A stretch of 31,176 bases of DNA from Desulfuromonadaceae bacterium UBA5613 (GCA_002424625.1 DIKR01000009.1:25747-56922); one strand, 5' to 3'; positions 7,182 through 15,614 are shown, numbered from the stretch's first letter. Made by a program: numbers and translations. The notes: a model not told the origin generated them from the sequence alone.

Positions 7182-9158
7182 ATGCCGGTCGATCTTGCCC
7201 CTCTGGGAATGTTGCGCGTCGCTGTTGCCAGTCCAGCGCTGCGTCTTGCTGATCCAGTTTATAATTGTGAAATTATCGCCGGAATGGCGGAGGAAGCTGC
7301 CGGGCAGGGGGCGCGAGTCCTCCTCTGTCCCGAACTGTCGGTCACCGGCTACAGCTGTGCCGATCTCTTTTTGCAGCCGACCCTGTTGCAGGCCGCTGAA
7401 GCTGGAATTGTTCACCTGACGGAACTTTCCCGGCAGTGGCCGCTGGCGTTGCTCGTCGGCGCACCGTTGATGCAGGGGGGGCGTCTCTTTAACTGTGCCG
7501 TCATTATCGCCGCAGGACAGGTCATCGGCGTTGTTCCGAAGCGTCATATCCCCAATAGCCAGGAGTTCTACGAACGCCGCTGGTTCTGCGGTGCGGAGCA
7601 GAGCACGAGCCGGATGATTGGTTTTTCCGGCGGAGAGGTCCCCTTTGGCACTGATCTGCTCTTTTCTCTGTCAACTCCCGCCTCTGCCCTTTTCGGAATT
7701 GAGCTCTGCGAAGACCTTTGGAGTCCGAATCCGCCGAGCGCCGATCTGGCTTTGGCCGGCGCCACCCTGATCGCCAATCTTTCCGCCAGCCCCGAGACGC
7801 TGGGGAAAATGGAGTACCGTCGCGATCTGGTACGGCTGCAGTCGGCTCGCTGTCTCGCGGCCTACGCTTATGCCGGCGCCGGTCCCGGCGAATCGAGCAC
7901 CGATCTCGTCTTCTCCGGCCACTGCCTGATTGCTGAAAACGGCGTCATCCTTGCCGAGAGTGAACGCTTTTCTTTTGCTTCGACTCTTACCCTCAGCGAT
8001 ATCGACTGTGAGCGACTGGCCAACGAGCGGCGGCGCAGTTCGACCTTTGCGGCAAGCTCCCCCCTGCCGGTGCGCATCCTCACCATCGAACTCCCTCCCG
8101 CAGCCCCGGTCGCGACCTTGCTGCGCAGTATCGATCCCGCGCCCTTTGTCCCGTCGCAGCGGCAGGAGCGGGCGGAACGCTGTGCGGAAATCTTTGCCAT
8201 CCAGACGACCGGCCTGGGTCGGCGCCTCCTGCATACAACATCGCAACAACTCGTCCTCGGCATCTCCGGCGGGCTCGACTCGACCCTCGCCCTGCTGGTG
8301 GCGGTCAAAGCCTTTGATAAACTTGCTCTGCCCCGCAGCGGTATCGTCGCCGTCACTATGCCCGGTTTCGGCACCACTGTTCGTACCCGCAATAATGCGG
8401 AAGTCCTCGCTGCCAGTCTCGGCGTCAGCTTACGGGTCATCTCCATCGATGCAGCGGTGCGGCAGCACTTTGCCGATATCGGTCACGACGAAGCCCGGCA
8501 CGATATCACTTACGAAAACTCACAGGCGCGGGAGCGCACGCAAATTCTCATGGATATCGCCAATCAGGTCGGCGGACTGGTCCTCGGCACCGGGGACCTT
8601 TCCGAGCTTGCCCTTGGCTGGTGTACCTTCAACGGCGATCATATGGCGATGTACGGGATTAACGCCGGGGTGCCCAAGACCCTGGTGCGCTATCTCGTCG
8701 AATGGTGCGCTGAGGAAGAGTTCAGTGGCGAGACCGCGCAAATTCTTCACGATGTTGCCGCGACTCCGGTCTCTCCCGAACTACTGCCGCCGACAGCCAG
8801 TGGCGAGATTGCCCAGGTCACTGAGGATCATGTCGGCCCTTATCGTCTCCATGACTTCTTCCTTTATAATGTCGTGCGATTACACTTCGGACCGCGCAAA
8901 ATCTACATGCTCGCCTGCATCGCCTTTGCCGGTGAATATCCTCCCACTGAAATCCATCGCTGGTTGACGGTCTTCATCCGTCGCTTCTTTTCCCAGCAGT
9001 TCAAGCGCTCTGTCCTGCCGGATGGTCCCAAAGTCGGCAGTGTCGCCCTTTCCCCCCGTGGTGATTGGCGGATGCCGAGCGACGCGTCTGCCGCTCTGTG
9101 GCTGGCGGAGCTTCGATCTTGCTTGACTCATAATTCATCCTTCAACCTTCAACCTTGA
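7182..9158 (+). CDS. nadE: Glutamine-dependent NAD(+) synthase
   Basis: The enzyme makes NAD from deamido-NAD, ATP and glutamine, the last step of NAD synthesis, in the cytoplasm. Two domains are visible in 658 residues. The N-terminal nitrilase-type amidase (about 10-290) shows the Glu-Lys-Cys triad: Glu51 in CPELSVTGYS, Lys120 in VPKRHIPN and Cys176 in GIELCEDLW. It releases ammonia from glutamine. The C-terminal NAD synthase domain starts near 340 and carries the ATP pyrophosphatase P-loop GISGGLDS (about 359-366) and GTGDLSELALGW. The start is ATG 7182, with AGGAG at 7171-7175; the TTG at 7176 is in frame but overlaps the spacer. rsmI follows 14 nt later and is probably cotranscribed. Confidence 0.95.
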   Translation: MPVDLAPLGMLRVAVASPALRLADPVYNCEIIAGMAEEAAGQGARVLLCPELSVTGYSCADLFLQPTLLQAAEAGIVHLTELSRQWPLALLVGAPLMQGGRLFNCAVIIAAGQVIGVVPKRHIPNSQEFYERRWFCGAEQSTSRMIGFSGGEVPFGTDLLFSLSTPASALFGIELCEDLWSPNPPSADLALAGATLIANLSASPETLGKMEYRRDLVRLQSARCLAAYAYAGAGPGESSTDLVFSGHCLIAENGVILAESERFSFASTLTLSDIDCERLANERRRSSTFAASSPLPVRILTIELPPAAPVATLLRSIDPAPFVPSQRQERAERCAEIFAIQTTGLGRRLLHTTSQQLVLGISGGLDSTLALLVAVKAFDKLALPRSGIVAVTMPGFGTTVRTRNNAEVLAASLGVSLRVISIDAAVRQHFADIGHDEARHDITYENSQARERTQILMDIANQVGGLVLGTGDLSELALGWCTFNGDHMAMYGINAGVPKTLVRYLVEWCAEEEFSGETAQILHDVAATPVSPELLPPTASGEIAQVTEDHVGPYRLHDFFLYNVVRLHFGPRKIYMLACIAFAGEYPPTEIHRWLTVFIRRFFSQQFKRSVLPDGPKVGSVALSPRGDWRMPSDASAALWLAELRSCLTHNSSFNLQP

Positions 9159-9172
9159 TTTTAAGGATTCCC

Positions 9173-10012
9173 ATGTCCGGTATTCTCTATCTCGTCGCTA
9201 CGCCGATCGGCAACCTGGAAGATATCACCCTGCGTGCCCTGCGCATCCTCAAGGAGGTCGATCTCATCGCCTGTGAGGATACCCGCCACAGTCGCAAGCT
9301 CCTCAACCATTACGGCATCACCACGGCCTTGACCGCTTACCACCAGCACAATGAAGAGCCAAAGGCAGAGAAGTTGGTGGAGAAGCTGCAGGATGGCAAG
9401 TCGATTGCCCTGATCTCCGACGCCGGCACCCCCGGCATCAGCGATCCCGGCTATCGCATCGTCGTCGCCTGTCGCAACGCCAGCTTGCCGGTTGTCGCGA
9501 TCCCCGGCCCCTCGGCGGTGATCAGCGCTCTGGCGATCTCCGGACTGCCGACCGACGCCTTTGTCTTTGCCGGCTTTCTCCCTGCCAGGAGTACGGCGCG
9601 CCGGGAAGCTCTGACGCGGCTGCGCGCCGAGCAGCGCACGACGCTCTTTTACGAAGCGCCGCACCGGCTTGGCGAGACCCTGGCGGAGATCGTCGAGGAA
9701 CTCGGGGCAGAGCGCGAGGTGGCGGTGGCACGGGAGTTGACCAAGATGCACGAGGAGTTGGTGCGGGGGAGAGCAGAGGAGGTGCAGCAGCACTTCGCCG
9801 CCAAAGATATCAGGGGGGAGATCGTCCTCCTTATCGGTCCGGCGACTGCGGCAGAGACGCCGACGATGACGGTCAAGGAAGCGCTGGCGCAGCTGCTCGC
9901 TGAAGGGATGTTGCTGCGCGCCGCGGTGAAGCAGGTCGCCAAAGCTTACGGACTACCGGGGGATGAGGTTTACAAAGAAGCGTTGTCGCTTCGGGCTGCT
10001 GCCGAAGAGTAG
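9173..10012 (+). CDS. rsmI: 16S rRNA (cytidine-1402-2'-O)-methyltransferase
   Basis: RsmI uses S-adenosylmethionine to methylate the ribose of C1402 in the decoding centre of 16S rRNA. The 279-residue protein has the tetrapyrrole-methylase-like fold with the N-terminal signature LYLVATPIGNLEDITLRAL, then ACEDTRHSRKLLNHYGI, ALISDAGTPGISDPG, IPGPSAVISALAISGLP and FYEAPHRL. I chose ATG 9173, which has TAAGGA 6 nt upstream; the frame is open to 9155 inside the NAD synthase end. The TAG stop is one base from the stop of the convergent nitroreductase gene. Length and all signatures are normal for the family. Confidence 0.96.
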   Translation: MSGILYLVATPIGNLEDITLRALRILKEVDLIACEDTRHSRKLLNHYGITTALTAYHQHNEEPKAEKLVEKLQDGKSIALISDAGTPGISDPGYRIVVACRNASLPVVAIPGPSAVISALAISGLPTDAFVFAGFLPARSTARREALTRLRAEQRTTLFYEAPHRLGETLAEIVEELGAEREVAVARELTKMHEELVRGRAEEVQQHFAAKDIRGEIVLLIGPATAAETPTMTVKEALAQLLAEGMLLRAAVKQVAKAYGLPGDEVYKEALSLRAAAEE

Positions 10013-10023
10013 CTTACTTCGGC
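10001..10023. other. Hairpin spanning the stop codons of rsmI and the convergent nitroreductase gene
   Basis: GCCGAAG (10001-10007) pairs with CTTCGGC (10017-10023); the 9-nt loop contains both stop codons, TAG 10010-10012 and the complement of TAA 10014-10016. There is no T-run on either side, so it is not a canonical terminator. It may stop or stabilise both convergent transcripts. Confidence 0.4.
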
Positions 10024-10541
10024 TGACGATTCCGGTGGATTTTCCCATCCGGCAGGCTGGCACGCGGATGGCCGGCGGGGCGTTGGCTCGGCTGGCCGAT
10101 GCCGATGATGCAGTCGACACTCCACGCCTCCGGTAGATTGAGGATTTCGCAGACATTCTCTTCGGCACTGCGTCCGTTCGCATCGCTGCGCAGACGCATT
10201 TGTGCCCAGCAACTCCCCAGCCCCAGCGATTCAGCGGTCAACTGCAGAATGATGGCGGCGATCGCACAATCCTCCACCCAGACATCGCTCACGGCCGGCT
10301 CGGCACAGATCGCCACTGCCAGCGGTGCTTTGGCCAGAAATTCAGCCCCATGCGCCTTGGCTTTAGAGAGCTGAGTGAGGAGTTGCGGATCGTCGACTAT
10401 TACGAAGTGCCAGGGGTTGCGTCCCCGTGATGTCGGGGCCCGGAGGAGCGCTTCGCTCAGCTGGGCGAGCTGTTCCGGTGTGATCGCTGTCGATTTGAAC
10501 TGGCGAATGCTGCGCCGTTGTTGCAAAAGCTCAATGAACAT
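10014..10541 (-). CDS. Nitroreductase-family FMN oxidoreductase
   Basis: At 175 residues this matches the shorter nitroreductase-like branch, usually an FMN-dependent NAD(P)H oxidoreductase of the cytoplasm. Visible family points are RRSIRQF at 9-15 (phosphate of FMN), PTSRGRNPWHFVIVDD around 37-52, the mid-domain GLGSCWAQMR, and the C-terminal IIGIGQPSQRP. The natural substrate cannot be told from sequence. I chose ATG 10541 because GGAGGAAAAT lies just before it; the frame extends 11 codons further without a better site. The acylphosphatase stop codon is 10 nt upstream, so ligA, acylphosphatase and this gene are probably one transcript. Its tail ends one base from the rsmI stop. Confidence 0.88.
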   Translation of the reverse strand: MFIELLQQRRSIRQFKSTAITPEQLAQLSEALLRAPTSRGRNPWHFVIVDDPQLLTQLSKAKAHGAEFLAKAPLAVAICAEPAVSDVWVEDCAIAAIILQLTAESLGLGSCWAQMRLRSDANGRSAEENVCEILNLPEAWSVDCIIGIGQPSQRPAGHPRASLPDGKIHRNRQPK

Positions 10542-10551
10542 ATTTTCCTCC

Positions 10552-10827
10552 TTATCGGTGGATCTTAAACTCACTGAATTCTCCGCTCGCCGCCTGCCAT
10601 TCGATCGTCAGACCCTCAACCCGGGCCAAGACCGGACCGTGCTGGCACCAGTCGATGAGTTGCTGCGCGGCCCCTTTTGGCCCTTCAATCACCACTTCAA
10701 CGCTGCCGTCGGGGCGATTGCGTACCCAGCCGGTCAGGCAAAGGGCGTCAGCTTCAGCTTTAGTCGAAGAGCGAAAATTGACTCCCTGTACCTGGCCTGT
10801 CACCTGCAGTGTCGCTCTTATCATCAT
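10552..10827 (-). CDS. acyP: Acylphosphatase
   Basis: This small enzyme hydrolyses acyl phosphates such as 1,3-bisphosphoglycerate or carbamoyl phosphate. The 91 residues show the family pattern: GQVQGVNFR, whose arginine binds phosphate; GWVRNRPDGSVEV, whose asparagine positions the water; and the ferredoxin-like alpha-beta order. The usual glycine in QGVGFR is asparagine here. Tandem ATG codons stand at 10827 and 10824; GGAGG lies 6 nt before the first. The start lies inside ligA, so the two genes overlap by 68 bp in different frames, and the ribosome site is coding sequence of ligA. Translation is probably coupled. Confidence 0.92.
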   Translation of the reverse strand: MMIRATLQVTGQVQGVNFRSSTKAEADALCLTGWVRNRPDGSVEVVIEGPKGAAQQLIDWCQHGPVLARVEGLTIEWQAASGEFSEFKIHR

Positions 10828-12841
10828 CGGCAGCCTCCATTTTTTTGAGGAGCTCTTCAAATTCTTCTTCGCTGAGCACTGTCACCCCGAGCTCCCGTGC
10901 TTTATCCAGTTTGCTCCCGGCTTCATCGCCGGCGATAACGTAGTCGGTCTTCTTGCTCACCGAACCACTCGCCCGGCCACCGCGGTGTTCGACCAGTTCC
11001 TGCGCTCCCTTGCGGCCGAAACGACTCATTGCGCCGGTGAAGACAAAGGTCTTGCCGGCCAGGGGACCGCCACTCCTTTTAATCTCCGTCCGCGGCGACA
11101 CGCCGGAGGCGAGGAGTTGATCAAGAATTTCCCGGTTACGCGGCGCCGTGAAGAAATTGACGACACTCTGCGCTACCTGCGGCCCGACTTCGTGGATGGC
11201 GCAAAGTTCGTCAAAACTGGCGCGTTCGAGGGCGGGGAGAGAACCGAATTGTTGAGCCAGTATTTTGGCGAGGTGGACGCCGACGTGACGAATGCCGAGA
11301 CCGAAGAGAAGACGGGGAAGGGGGCGGGTTTTACTTTGGGCGATAGCGGCAAGGAGGTTCTCGGCAAGTTTTTCTCCCATCCGTTCAAAGCGAAAGAGAT
11401 CCGCTTGCGTCAACTTGTAAAGATCGGCGACACTTGACACCAGGCCGAGGTTCAGGAGCTGCTCGATGTAGCGCTCTCCCAATCCTTCGATATCCATGGC
11501 GTTGCGGGAGGCGAAGTGGATAAGCGCCTCCTTGAGTTGCGCCGGGCAGGCGAGACCCTGACAGCGCGGGATGACCTCTCCTTCTAATTTACTGACGGGT
11601 GAACCGCATTTGGGACAGCTTTCCGGCAATGGGACACAAACCTCGCTGCCATTGCGCTTTTCAACCAGTACCTGCACAACATCAGGGATAACGTCGCCAG
11701 CGCGTTCGACCACCACCTGGTCACCGATGCGTACATCGAGGCGGGCAATTTCGTCCCAGTTGTGGAGTGAAGCGCGGCTGACGATGACGCCGCTGACCTC
11801 GACCGGGGCGAGGATGGCCACCGGAGTGATGGCGCCGGTACGACCGACCTGGAGCTGGATATCAACGACGGTGGTCACTGCCTGACGCGGGGGGAATTTG
11901 AAGGCGATGGCCCAGCGTGGCGAACGGCTCTTTTCACCGAGATCGCGCTGCAGGGCCAGGTCGTTAACCTTGACGACCATGCCGTCGATCTCGTAGGGGA
12001 GCTCCTCGCGCCGGGCGATCAGATCATGGTAGCAGGCGATGACCTCTGCCGGGCCTCGCACCAGACGGGTCTCAGCGAGATTGACCCGCAGCCCGTAGTC
12101 GCGCAGAAGCTGCAGAGTGGAAAAATGGTCAAGGGGAAGTTCGCCGGCAGTAGCACCGAGACCGTAGCAGAAGATCGTCAGCGGCCGCTTGGCGGTGATG
12201 CGGGAGTCGAGTTGTCGCAGCGATCCAGCCGCGGCATTGCGAGGATTGGCAAAGGTGGGCGCGCCGCTCTCTTCCAGTTCACGATTCCACTTTTGAAAGG
12301 ACTCCTTGTCAATATAGACCTCGCCGCGGACCTCCAAAAGTTGCGGGTAAGCCCCGTTCAAATGCAATGGGATACTGGAAATGGTGCGGAGATTTTCGAT
12401 AATCTGTTCACCGACAATGCCGTCGCCGCGGGTGGCACCGTTGACCAGCGCGCCTTTTTCGTAAATCAACTCGACGGCGAGACCGTCAAGTTTGACTTCG
12501 CAGACATACTCTATCTCTTCAAGTGCCCCGCTTTCTTTTTTGATGCGAAGGTCAAAGTCGTAAAGTTCAGTTTCATTACGGGCATTATCGAGAGAAAGCA
12601 TCGGCACAGTGTGGCGATAAGGTGAGAATTTGTCGAGAGGTGGAGCACCGACACGCTGTGTCGGTGAGTCCGGGCTGATCAGATAGGGAAAAGCTTTTTC
12701 GAGTTGGCTCAGTGCGTTGATGAGCAGATCATATTGGCTGTCGCTGATCTCCGGCTGATCAAGAGCGTAATAAAGGTAGCTGTGGCGGCGCAAGATTGTA
12801 CAGAGTTCGGCATGACGCCTGGCGGCTTCCTCGTGATCCAT
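10760..12841 (-). CDS. ligA: NAD-dependent DNA ligase
   Basis: LigA seals nicks in DNA during replication and repair using NAD. The 693-residue protein has the full bacterial layout: an N-terminal NMN-binding Ia domain (HSYLYYALDQPEISDSQYDLL), the adenylation motif CEVKLDG with the lysine near 117, a nucleotidyltransferase core with ATRGDGIVGE, an OB fold (LQVGRTGAITPVA), a Cys4 zinc finger (CPKCGSPV through CQGLACPAQ), helix-hairpin-helix repeats, and a C-terminal BRCT domain (GKTFVFTGAMSRFGRK). The start is ATG 12841 (MDHEEAARRH), with GGAG about 9 nt upstream; the longer frame to 12913 adds an unlikely sequence and crosses the divergent promoter. It is the first gene of the ligA-acylphosphatase-nitroreductase run. 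Confidence 0.96.
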   Translation of the reverse strand: MDHEEAARRHAELCTILRRHSYLYYALDQPEISDSQYDLLINALSQLEKAFPYLISPDSPTQRVGAPPLDKFSPYRHTVPMLSLDNARNETELYDFDLRIKKESGALEEIEYVCEVKLDGLAVELIYEKGALVNGATRGDGIVGEQIIENLRTISSIPLHLNGAYPQLLEVRGEVYIDKESFQKWNRELEESGAPTFANPRNAAAGSLRQLDSRITAKRPLTIFCYGLGATAGELPLDHFSTLQLLRDYGLRVNLAETRLVRGPAEVIACYHDLIARREELPYEIDGMVVKVNDLALQRDLGEKSRSPRWAIAFKFPPRQAVTTVVDIQLQVGRTGAITPVAILAPVEVSGVIVSRASLHNWDEIARLDVRIGDQVVVERAGDVIPDVVQVLVEKRNGSEVCVPLPESCPKCGSPVSKLEGEVIPRCQGLACPAQLKEALIHFASRNAMDIEGLGERYIEQLLNLGLVSSVADLYKLTQADLFRFERMGEKLAENLLAAIAQSKTRPLPRLLFGLGIRHVGVHLAKILAQQFGSLPALERASFDELCAIHEVGPQVAQSVVNFFTAPRNREILDQLLASGVSPRTEIKRSGGPLAGKTFVFTGAMSRFGRKGAQELVEHRGGRASGSVSKKTDYVIAGDEAGSKLDKARELGVTVLSEEEFEELLKKMEAADDDKSDTAGDRPGTGSQFSLFD

Positions 12842-12906
12842 CGGTAGCGCTCCTGCAAAGGGGAATTGGCACCGATATATAGCATAGCCGCAAGGTGGCG
12901 ACAAGA

Positions 12907-12935
12907 TTGTCATTTATGAAGATTTAGTCTAATAT
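12907..12935 (+). promoter_or_regulatory. Sigma70-type promoter of the CorC/TlyC-like gene
   Basis: TTGTCA (12907-12912) and TAATAT (12930-12935) are exactly 17 nt apart in the 132-bp gap between ligA and the divergent CBS-protein gene. They predict transcription start near 12942. Each box has one mismatch to consensus. Confidence 0.65.
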
Positions 12936-12973
12936 CCGGACATTTCCGCGAATTCAGGAGTGTAGCGCGCCAT

Positions 12974-14245
12974 ATGTCAACGGAACAACTCTTTCATTTA
13001 TTCGGTCTCGGCCTCCTTTTACTCTTTTCGGCCTTCTTCTCCGGTTCGGAGACCGCACTCTTTGCTCTTGATCGCATGCGGTTGAATTATCTGGTGCAGA
13101 AGAAACGGCATCATGCTGCACAACTCGAAAAACTTATCAATCAACCGGAGAGACTCCTTGGCACCCTTTTGGTGGGCAACAATATTATTAATATTGCGCT
13201 CTCGGTCTTCGCGACAACTTTTCTCGTCGGGGTATTCGGTGAGAAGAATAGTGAATTTCTGACAATCTTAATTCTTACTCCGCTTCTCCTTATCTTCGGT
13301 GAAGTTACCCCCAAAACTTATGCGGCGCGGCGGGCGGAATCAGTTGCATTCGCAGTCCTGCCAGTTATTCGTTTCTGTATGCTTTTGCTCAAACCCATTG
13401 TCTGGGTCGTAAGTGGCATCTCGCGTTTGGTTATGCGGTGTATGGGTCGGGAAGAGGGTCGGTCTGTGATCTCTGAGGATGAAATCCGCACGATCATCAC
13501 CAGTGGAGAGCAATCCGGCGTTGTTGCGCAAGAAAAGCATTTAATGCTGCACGGAGTCTTCGATCTGTCTCATGTCCAGGTGCGTGATGTCATGGTCCCC
13601 CGGCCAGAAATTATCGGCATTGAGCTGCAGACCCCGTTTCATGATATTCTCCGCTTGATTCAGAACGCCCCCCATTCCCGTTTTCCAGTCTACGACGAAC
13701 ATCTTGATAAAATTGTCGGCGTGATTCACGCCAAGGACATTCTCCGTTACGTCGACCGGCCTGCCGAATTTTGTCTGCAGGAGCGGGTGCGGGCGCCTTA
13801 CTTTGTTCCGGATTCGAAACGGATTGAGACACTGCTGCAATCCTTCCGGCGTTTGCGGATGCACATGGCCGTTGTCGTCGATGAATATGGTGCAGTGGAG
13901 GGGTTGGTGACGATGGAGGATATCGTCGAACAGATTGTCGGTGAAATTGATGACGAATACGATATCGCCGAAATTGCTTTTCAGGAGATCTCCCCGCGAC
14001 ATTATCTGATCGGCGGTGGTGAGTCTGTCCGCAGTGTCAACAAGCGCTTTGCTCTGGATCTGTCGGAAGAGCATGTAACGACCATGGCCGGCTTCCTGCT
14101 GCGGCAATTCGGAACGATTCCGGCCGAGGGGGCGCACTGTTCTGCACAGGGGGTGACATTTGTGGTGCGGAAGGTTGGGGGGCGACGGATTGAAGAGATC
14201 GAGCTTATACTGCCGGAGGGGGATGAATCTTTGGATCGCGACTAA
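12974..14245 (+). CDS. CorC/TlyC (CNNM)-type membrane protein with CBS pair
   Basis: The 423-residue inner-membrane protein has the standard order: a DUF21/CNNM transmembrane domain with LFSAFFSGSETALFALDRMR at its start and about four helices to residue 150, a CBS pair at about 205-330 (VRDVMVPRPEIIGIEL, SRFPVYDEHLDKIVGVIHAKD, VVDEYGAVEGLVTMEDIVEQIVGEI), and a C-terminal CorC_HlyC transporter-associated domain from about 340 (IGGGESVRSVNKRF). Such proteins are linked to magnesium or cobalt efflux. The older name 'hemolysin' is not supported as a function. ATG 12974 is used; the AGGAG at 12956-12960 is rather far (13 nt). Its stop is 4 nt from the convergent yraN stop. Confidence 0.92.
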   Translation: MSTEQLFHLFGLGLLLLFSAFFSGSETALFALDRMRLNYLVQKKRHHAAQLEKLINQPERLLGTLLVGNNIINIALSVFATTFLVGVFGEKNSEFLTILILTPLLLIFGEVTPKTYAARRAESVAFAVLPVIRFCMLLLKPIVWVVSGISRLVMRCMGREEGRSVISEDEIRTIITSGEQSGVVAQEKHLMLHGVFDLSHVQVRDVMVPRPEIIGIELQTPFHDILRLIQNAPHSRFPVYDEHLDKIVGVIHAKDILRYVDRPAEFCLQERVRAPYFVPDSKRIETLLQSFRRLRMHMAVVVDEYGAVEGLVTMEDIVEQIVGEIDDEYDIAEIAFQEISPRHYLIGGGESVRSVNKRFALDLSEEHVTTMAGFLLRQFGTIPAEGAHCSAQGVTFVVRKVGGRRIEEIELILPEGDESLDRD

Positions 14246-14249
14246 AGGG

Positions 14250-14612
14250 TCAGACTCCGAAGGCGTTGACGATGTGTTCGATTTGCGGGCCGGTCGGGAG
14301 ATAAAGGATGGCGATGACATCAAAGCGTGGCTGGAAACCTCGGTGCCGCGCATCGCTCAGATACCATTGAGCGGTGCGGATAATCTGCCGCTGTTTTCGT
14401 GGCCCAACCGCTTCCTGGGGAGAGCCGTAAGCGAGAGATCGCCGCGTCTTTACTTCGATAAAGATGAGAAGTTTGGCTTGTTGGGCAATGATATCGATCT
14501 CTCCGACCGGGGTGCGAAGATTGCGGGCGACAATCCGGTACCCCTTTTCAGCGAGATAAAGGGCTGCGGCATCTTCACCGCAGCGTCCAAGCGAGAGTCG
14601 GGCCTCGGTCAT
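14250..14612 (-). CDS. yraN: YraN / UPF0102 endonuclease-like protein
   Basis: The 120-residue protein is of the UPF0102 family, which has a restriction-endonuclease-like fold and no settled role. The conserved core is visible: RLSLGRCGEDAAALYL at the N-terminus, GEID at 37-40 and EVKTRR from residue 53, i.e. the acidic-E-x-K metal site, then AVGPRKQRQIIRTAQWYL and RFDVIAI. ATG 14612 overlaps the TGA stop of rnhB in an ATGA junction, giving translational coupling, so I prefer it to the longer frame that starts at 14762 inside rnhB. rnhB-yraN is a common pair. Confidence 0.92.
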   Translation of the reverse strand: MTEARLSLGRCGEDAAALYLAEKGYRIVARNLRTPVGEIDIIAQQAKLLIFIEVKTRRSLAYGSPQEAVGPRKQRQIIRTAQWYLSDARHRGFQPRFDVIAILYLPTGPQIEHIVNAFGV

Positions 14613-15250
14613 GGTTCGGGAACATATTCCCGGACACCGCGAAAGGTTTTGCGGTGCAGGGGGGAAGGGCCAAAGCGGGCGATGGCGGATAGATGCATTG
14701 CGGTGCCATAGCCTTTGTGTTCGGCAAAACCATATTGCGGGTAGTGGCGAGCAAAGACGCACATGATCCGGTCACGCACAACCTTCGCCACAACCGAAGC
14801 GGCTGCAATGGAGAGAGAACGGGAGTCACCTTGTTTAATGGTGAGCTGTGGCGAGCTGAGCGGAATTTTGCTGATGCCGTCGACAAGGAGATAATCCGCC
14901 GGAATCTGTAAACGCGTCACCGCTGCTTGCATTGCCAGCAGGGTCCCTTGCAAGATGTTGACGCGATCGATTGTTTCCGCCGAAACAAGCCCGATGGCGA
15001 AGGCCCGTGCCTGACTACGAATCAGGGGGTATAGTTCCTCACGCTTTTTGGCTGAGAGTTTTTTTGAATCCGTTAAGCCGGGGAGATTGAAGTTGTCTGA
15101 AAGAATAACTGCTGCTGCAATGACCGGTCCGGCGAGGGGCCCGCGTCCAGCTTCGTCAATTCCGGCAATGGCAGAATAGCCGCGTTGTTTCGCTGAAAGT
15201 TCGTAGTCAAGGGGAGTGCTTGTCGTTGTGCCGGGGAAGGATAGTTGCAT
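14609..15250 (-). CDS. rnhB: Ribonuclease HII
   Basis: RNase HII cuts the RNA strand of RNA-DNA hybrids and starts removal of single ribonucleotides from DNA. The 213 residues contain the catalytic region GIDEAGRGPLAGPV (Asp32, Glu33), LTDSKKLSAKKRE, the third acidic site in LLVDGI, and IKQGDSRSLSIAAASVVAKV followed by the C-terminal HKGYGTAMHLSAIARFGPSPLHR with the fold's tyrosine-glycine signature. AAGGAGG lies 11 nt before ATG 15250, a rather long spacing. It is coupled to yraN downstream. Unlike in many relatives, it is separated from rplS by an opposite-strand small gene and a terminator. Confidence 0.96.
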   Translation of the reverse strand: MQLSFPGTTTSTPLDYELSAKQRGYSAIAGIDEAGRGPLAGPVIAAAVILSDNFNLPGLTDSKKLSAKKREELYPLIRSQARAFAIGLVSAETIDRVNILQGTLLAMQAAVTRLQIPADYLLVDGISKIPLSSPQLTIKQGDSRSLSIAAASVVAKVVRDRIMCVFARHYPQYGFAEHKGYGTAMHLSAIARFGPSPLHRKTFRGVREYVPEP

Positions 15251-15355
15251 GGTCGATTGACCCTCCTTGCATTTCCAGCTGGATTTCCGGAAATGTCTGC
15301 GCTACAATCTTTTTCGCTTTTGTTATTAAATTATTCAAAGTGAAGGAGAGTACTT

Positions 15356-15547
15356 ATGGCTGGACTGTTTTTGGTAATCTTTTTTTTGGCATACCTCTTT
15401 TTGTTGGTCGATTGGAAGGGCTTGCGTTTCGCCTTGGCACAAGGAGGGTGGGCGACCGCGTGTCTGTATCTCCTTTTGGCCGTACTGATTACGATCGTTT
15501 ATTCGTCCCCTGAAACTGCAGTGATGGCGCCGGCCGTTCACCACTGA
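15356..15547 (+). CDS. Small two-helix membrane protein, unknown family
   Basis: This 63-residue, strongly hydrophobic protein has two predicted membrane helices: GLFLVIFFLAYLFLLV (about 3-18) and CLYLLLAVLITIVYS (about 36-50). They are joined by a short loop with DWKGLRFALAQGG. A very good ribosome site GAAGGAGAG ends 5 nt before the ATG. A strong bidirectional hairpin follows 28 nt after the stop. These two signals make it likely to be real, although I recognise no family. It lies alone on the plus strand between rnhB and rplS, where relatives usually have those two genes adjacent. Confidence 0.6.
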   Translation: MAGLFLVIFFLAYLFLLVDWKGLRFALAQGGWATACLYLLLAVLITIVYSSPETAVMAPAVHH

Positions 15548-15575
15548 TCGACCAGGTCTTAACCTCAGCAGAGTT

Positions 15576-15614
15576 AAACAAAACGCCCCGATCATTGATC
15601 GGGGCGTTTTGTTT
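15576..15614. terminator. Bidirectional terminator between the small membrane gene and rplS
   Basis: The near-perfect palindrome has arms 15576-15594 and 15596-15614, with a G+C-rich core (CGCCCCGATC) and flanking A and T runs that give a T-rich tail on both strands. It sits between two convergent genes and ends the rpsP-to-rplS run. Confidence 0.9.

Noticed and set aside
7930..8967. Plus-strand ORF of 345 residues in another frame of nadE
   Set aside because: Alternative frame of NAD synthase, whose frame contains all catalytic motifs; composition is Ser/Pro/Arg-rich as expected of a shadow.
10655..11437. Plus-strand ORF of 260 residues opposite ligA
   Set aside because: Shadow of ligA and acylphosphatase coding sequence; low family-likeness and no ribosome site.
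12974..14245. Annotation as hemolysin
   Set aside because: The TlyC/HlyC name is historical; the DUF21, CBS and CorC domains point to an ion-linked membrane protein.
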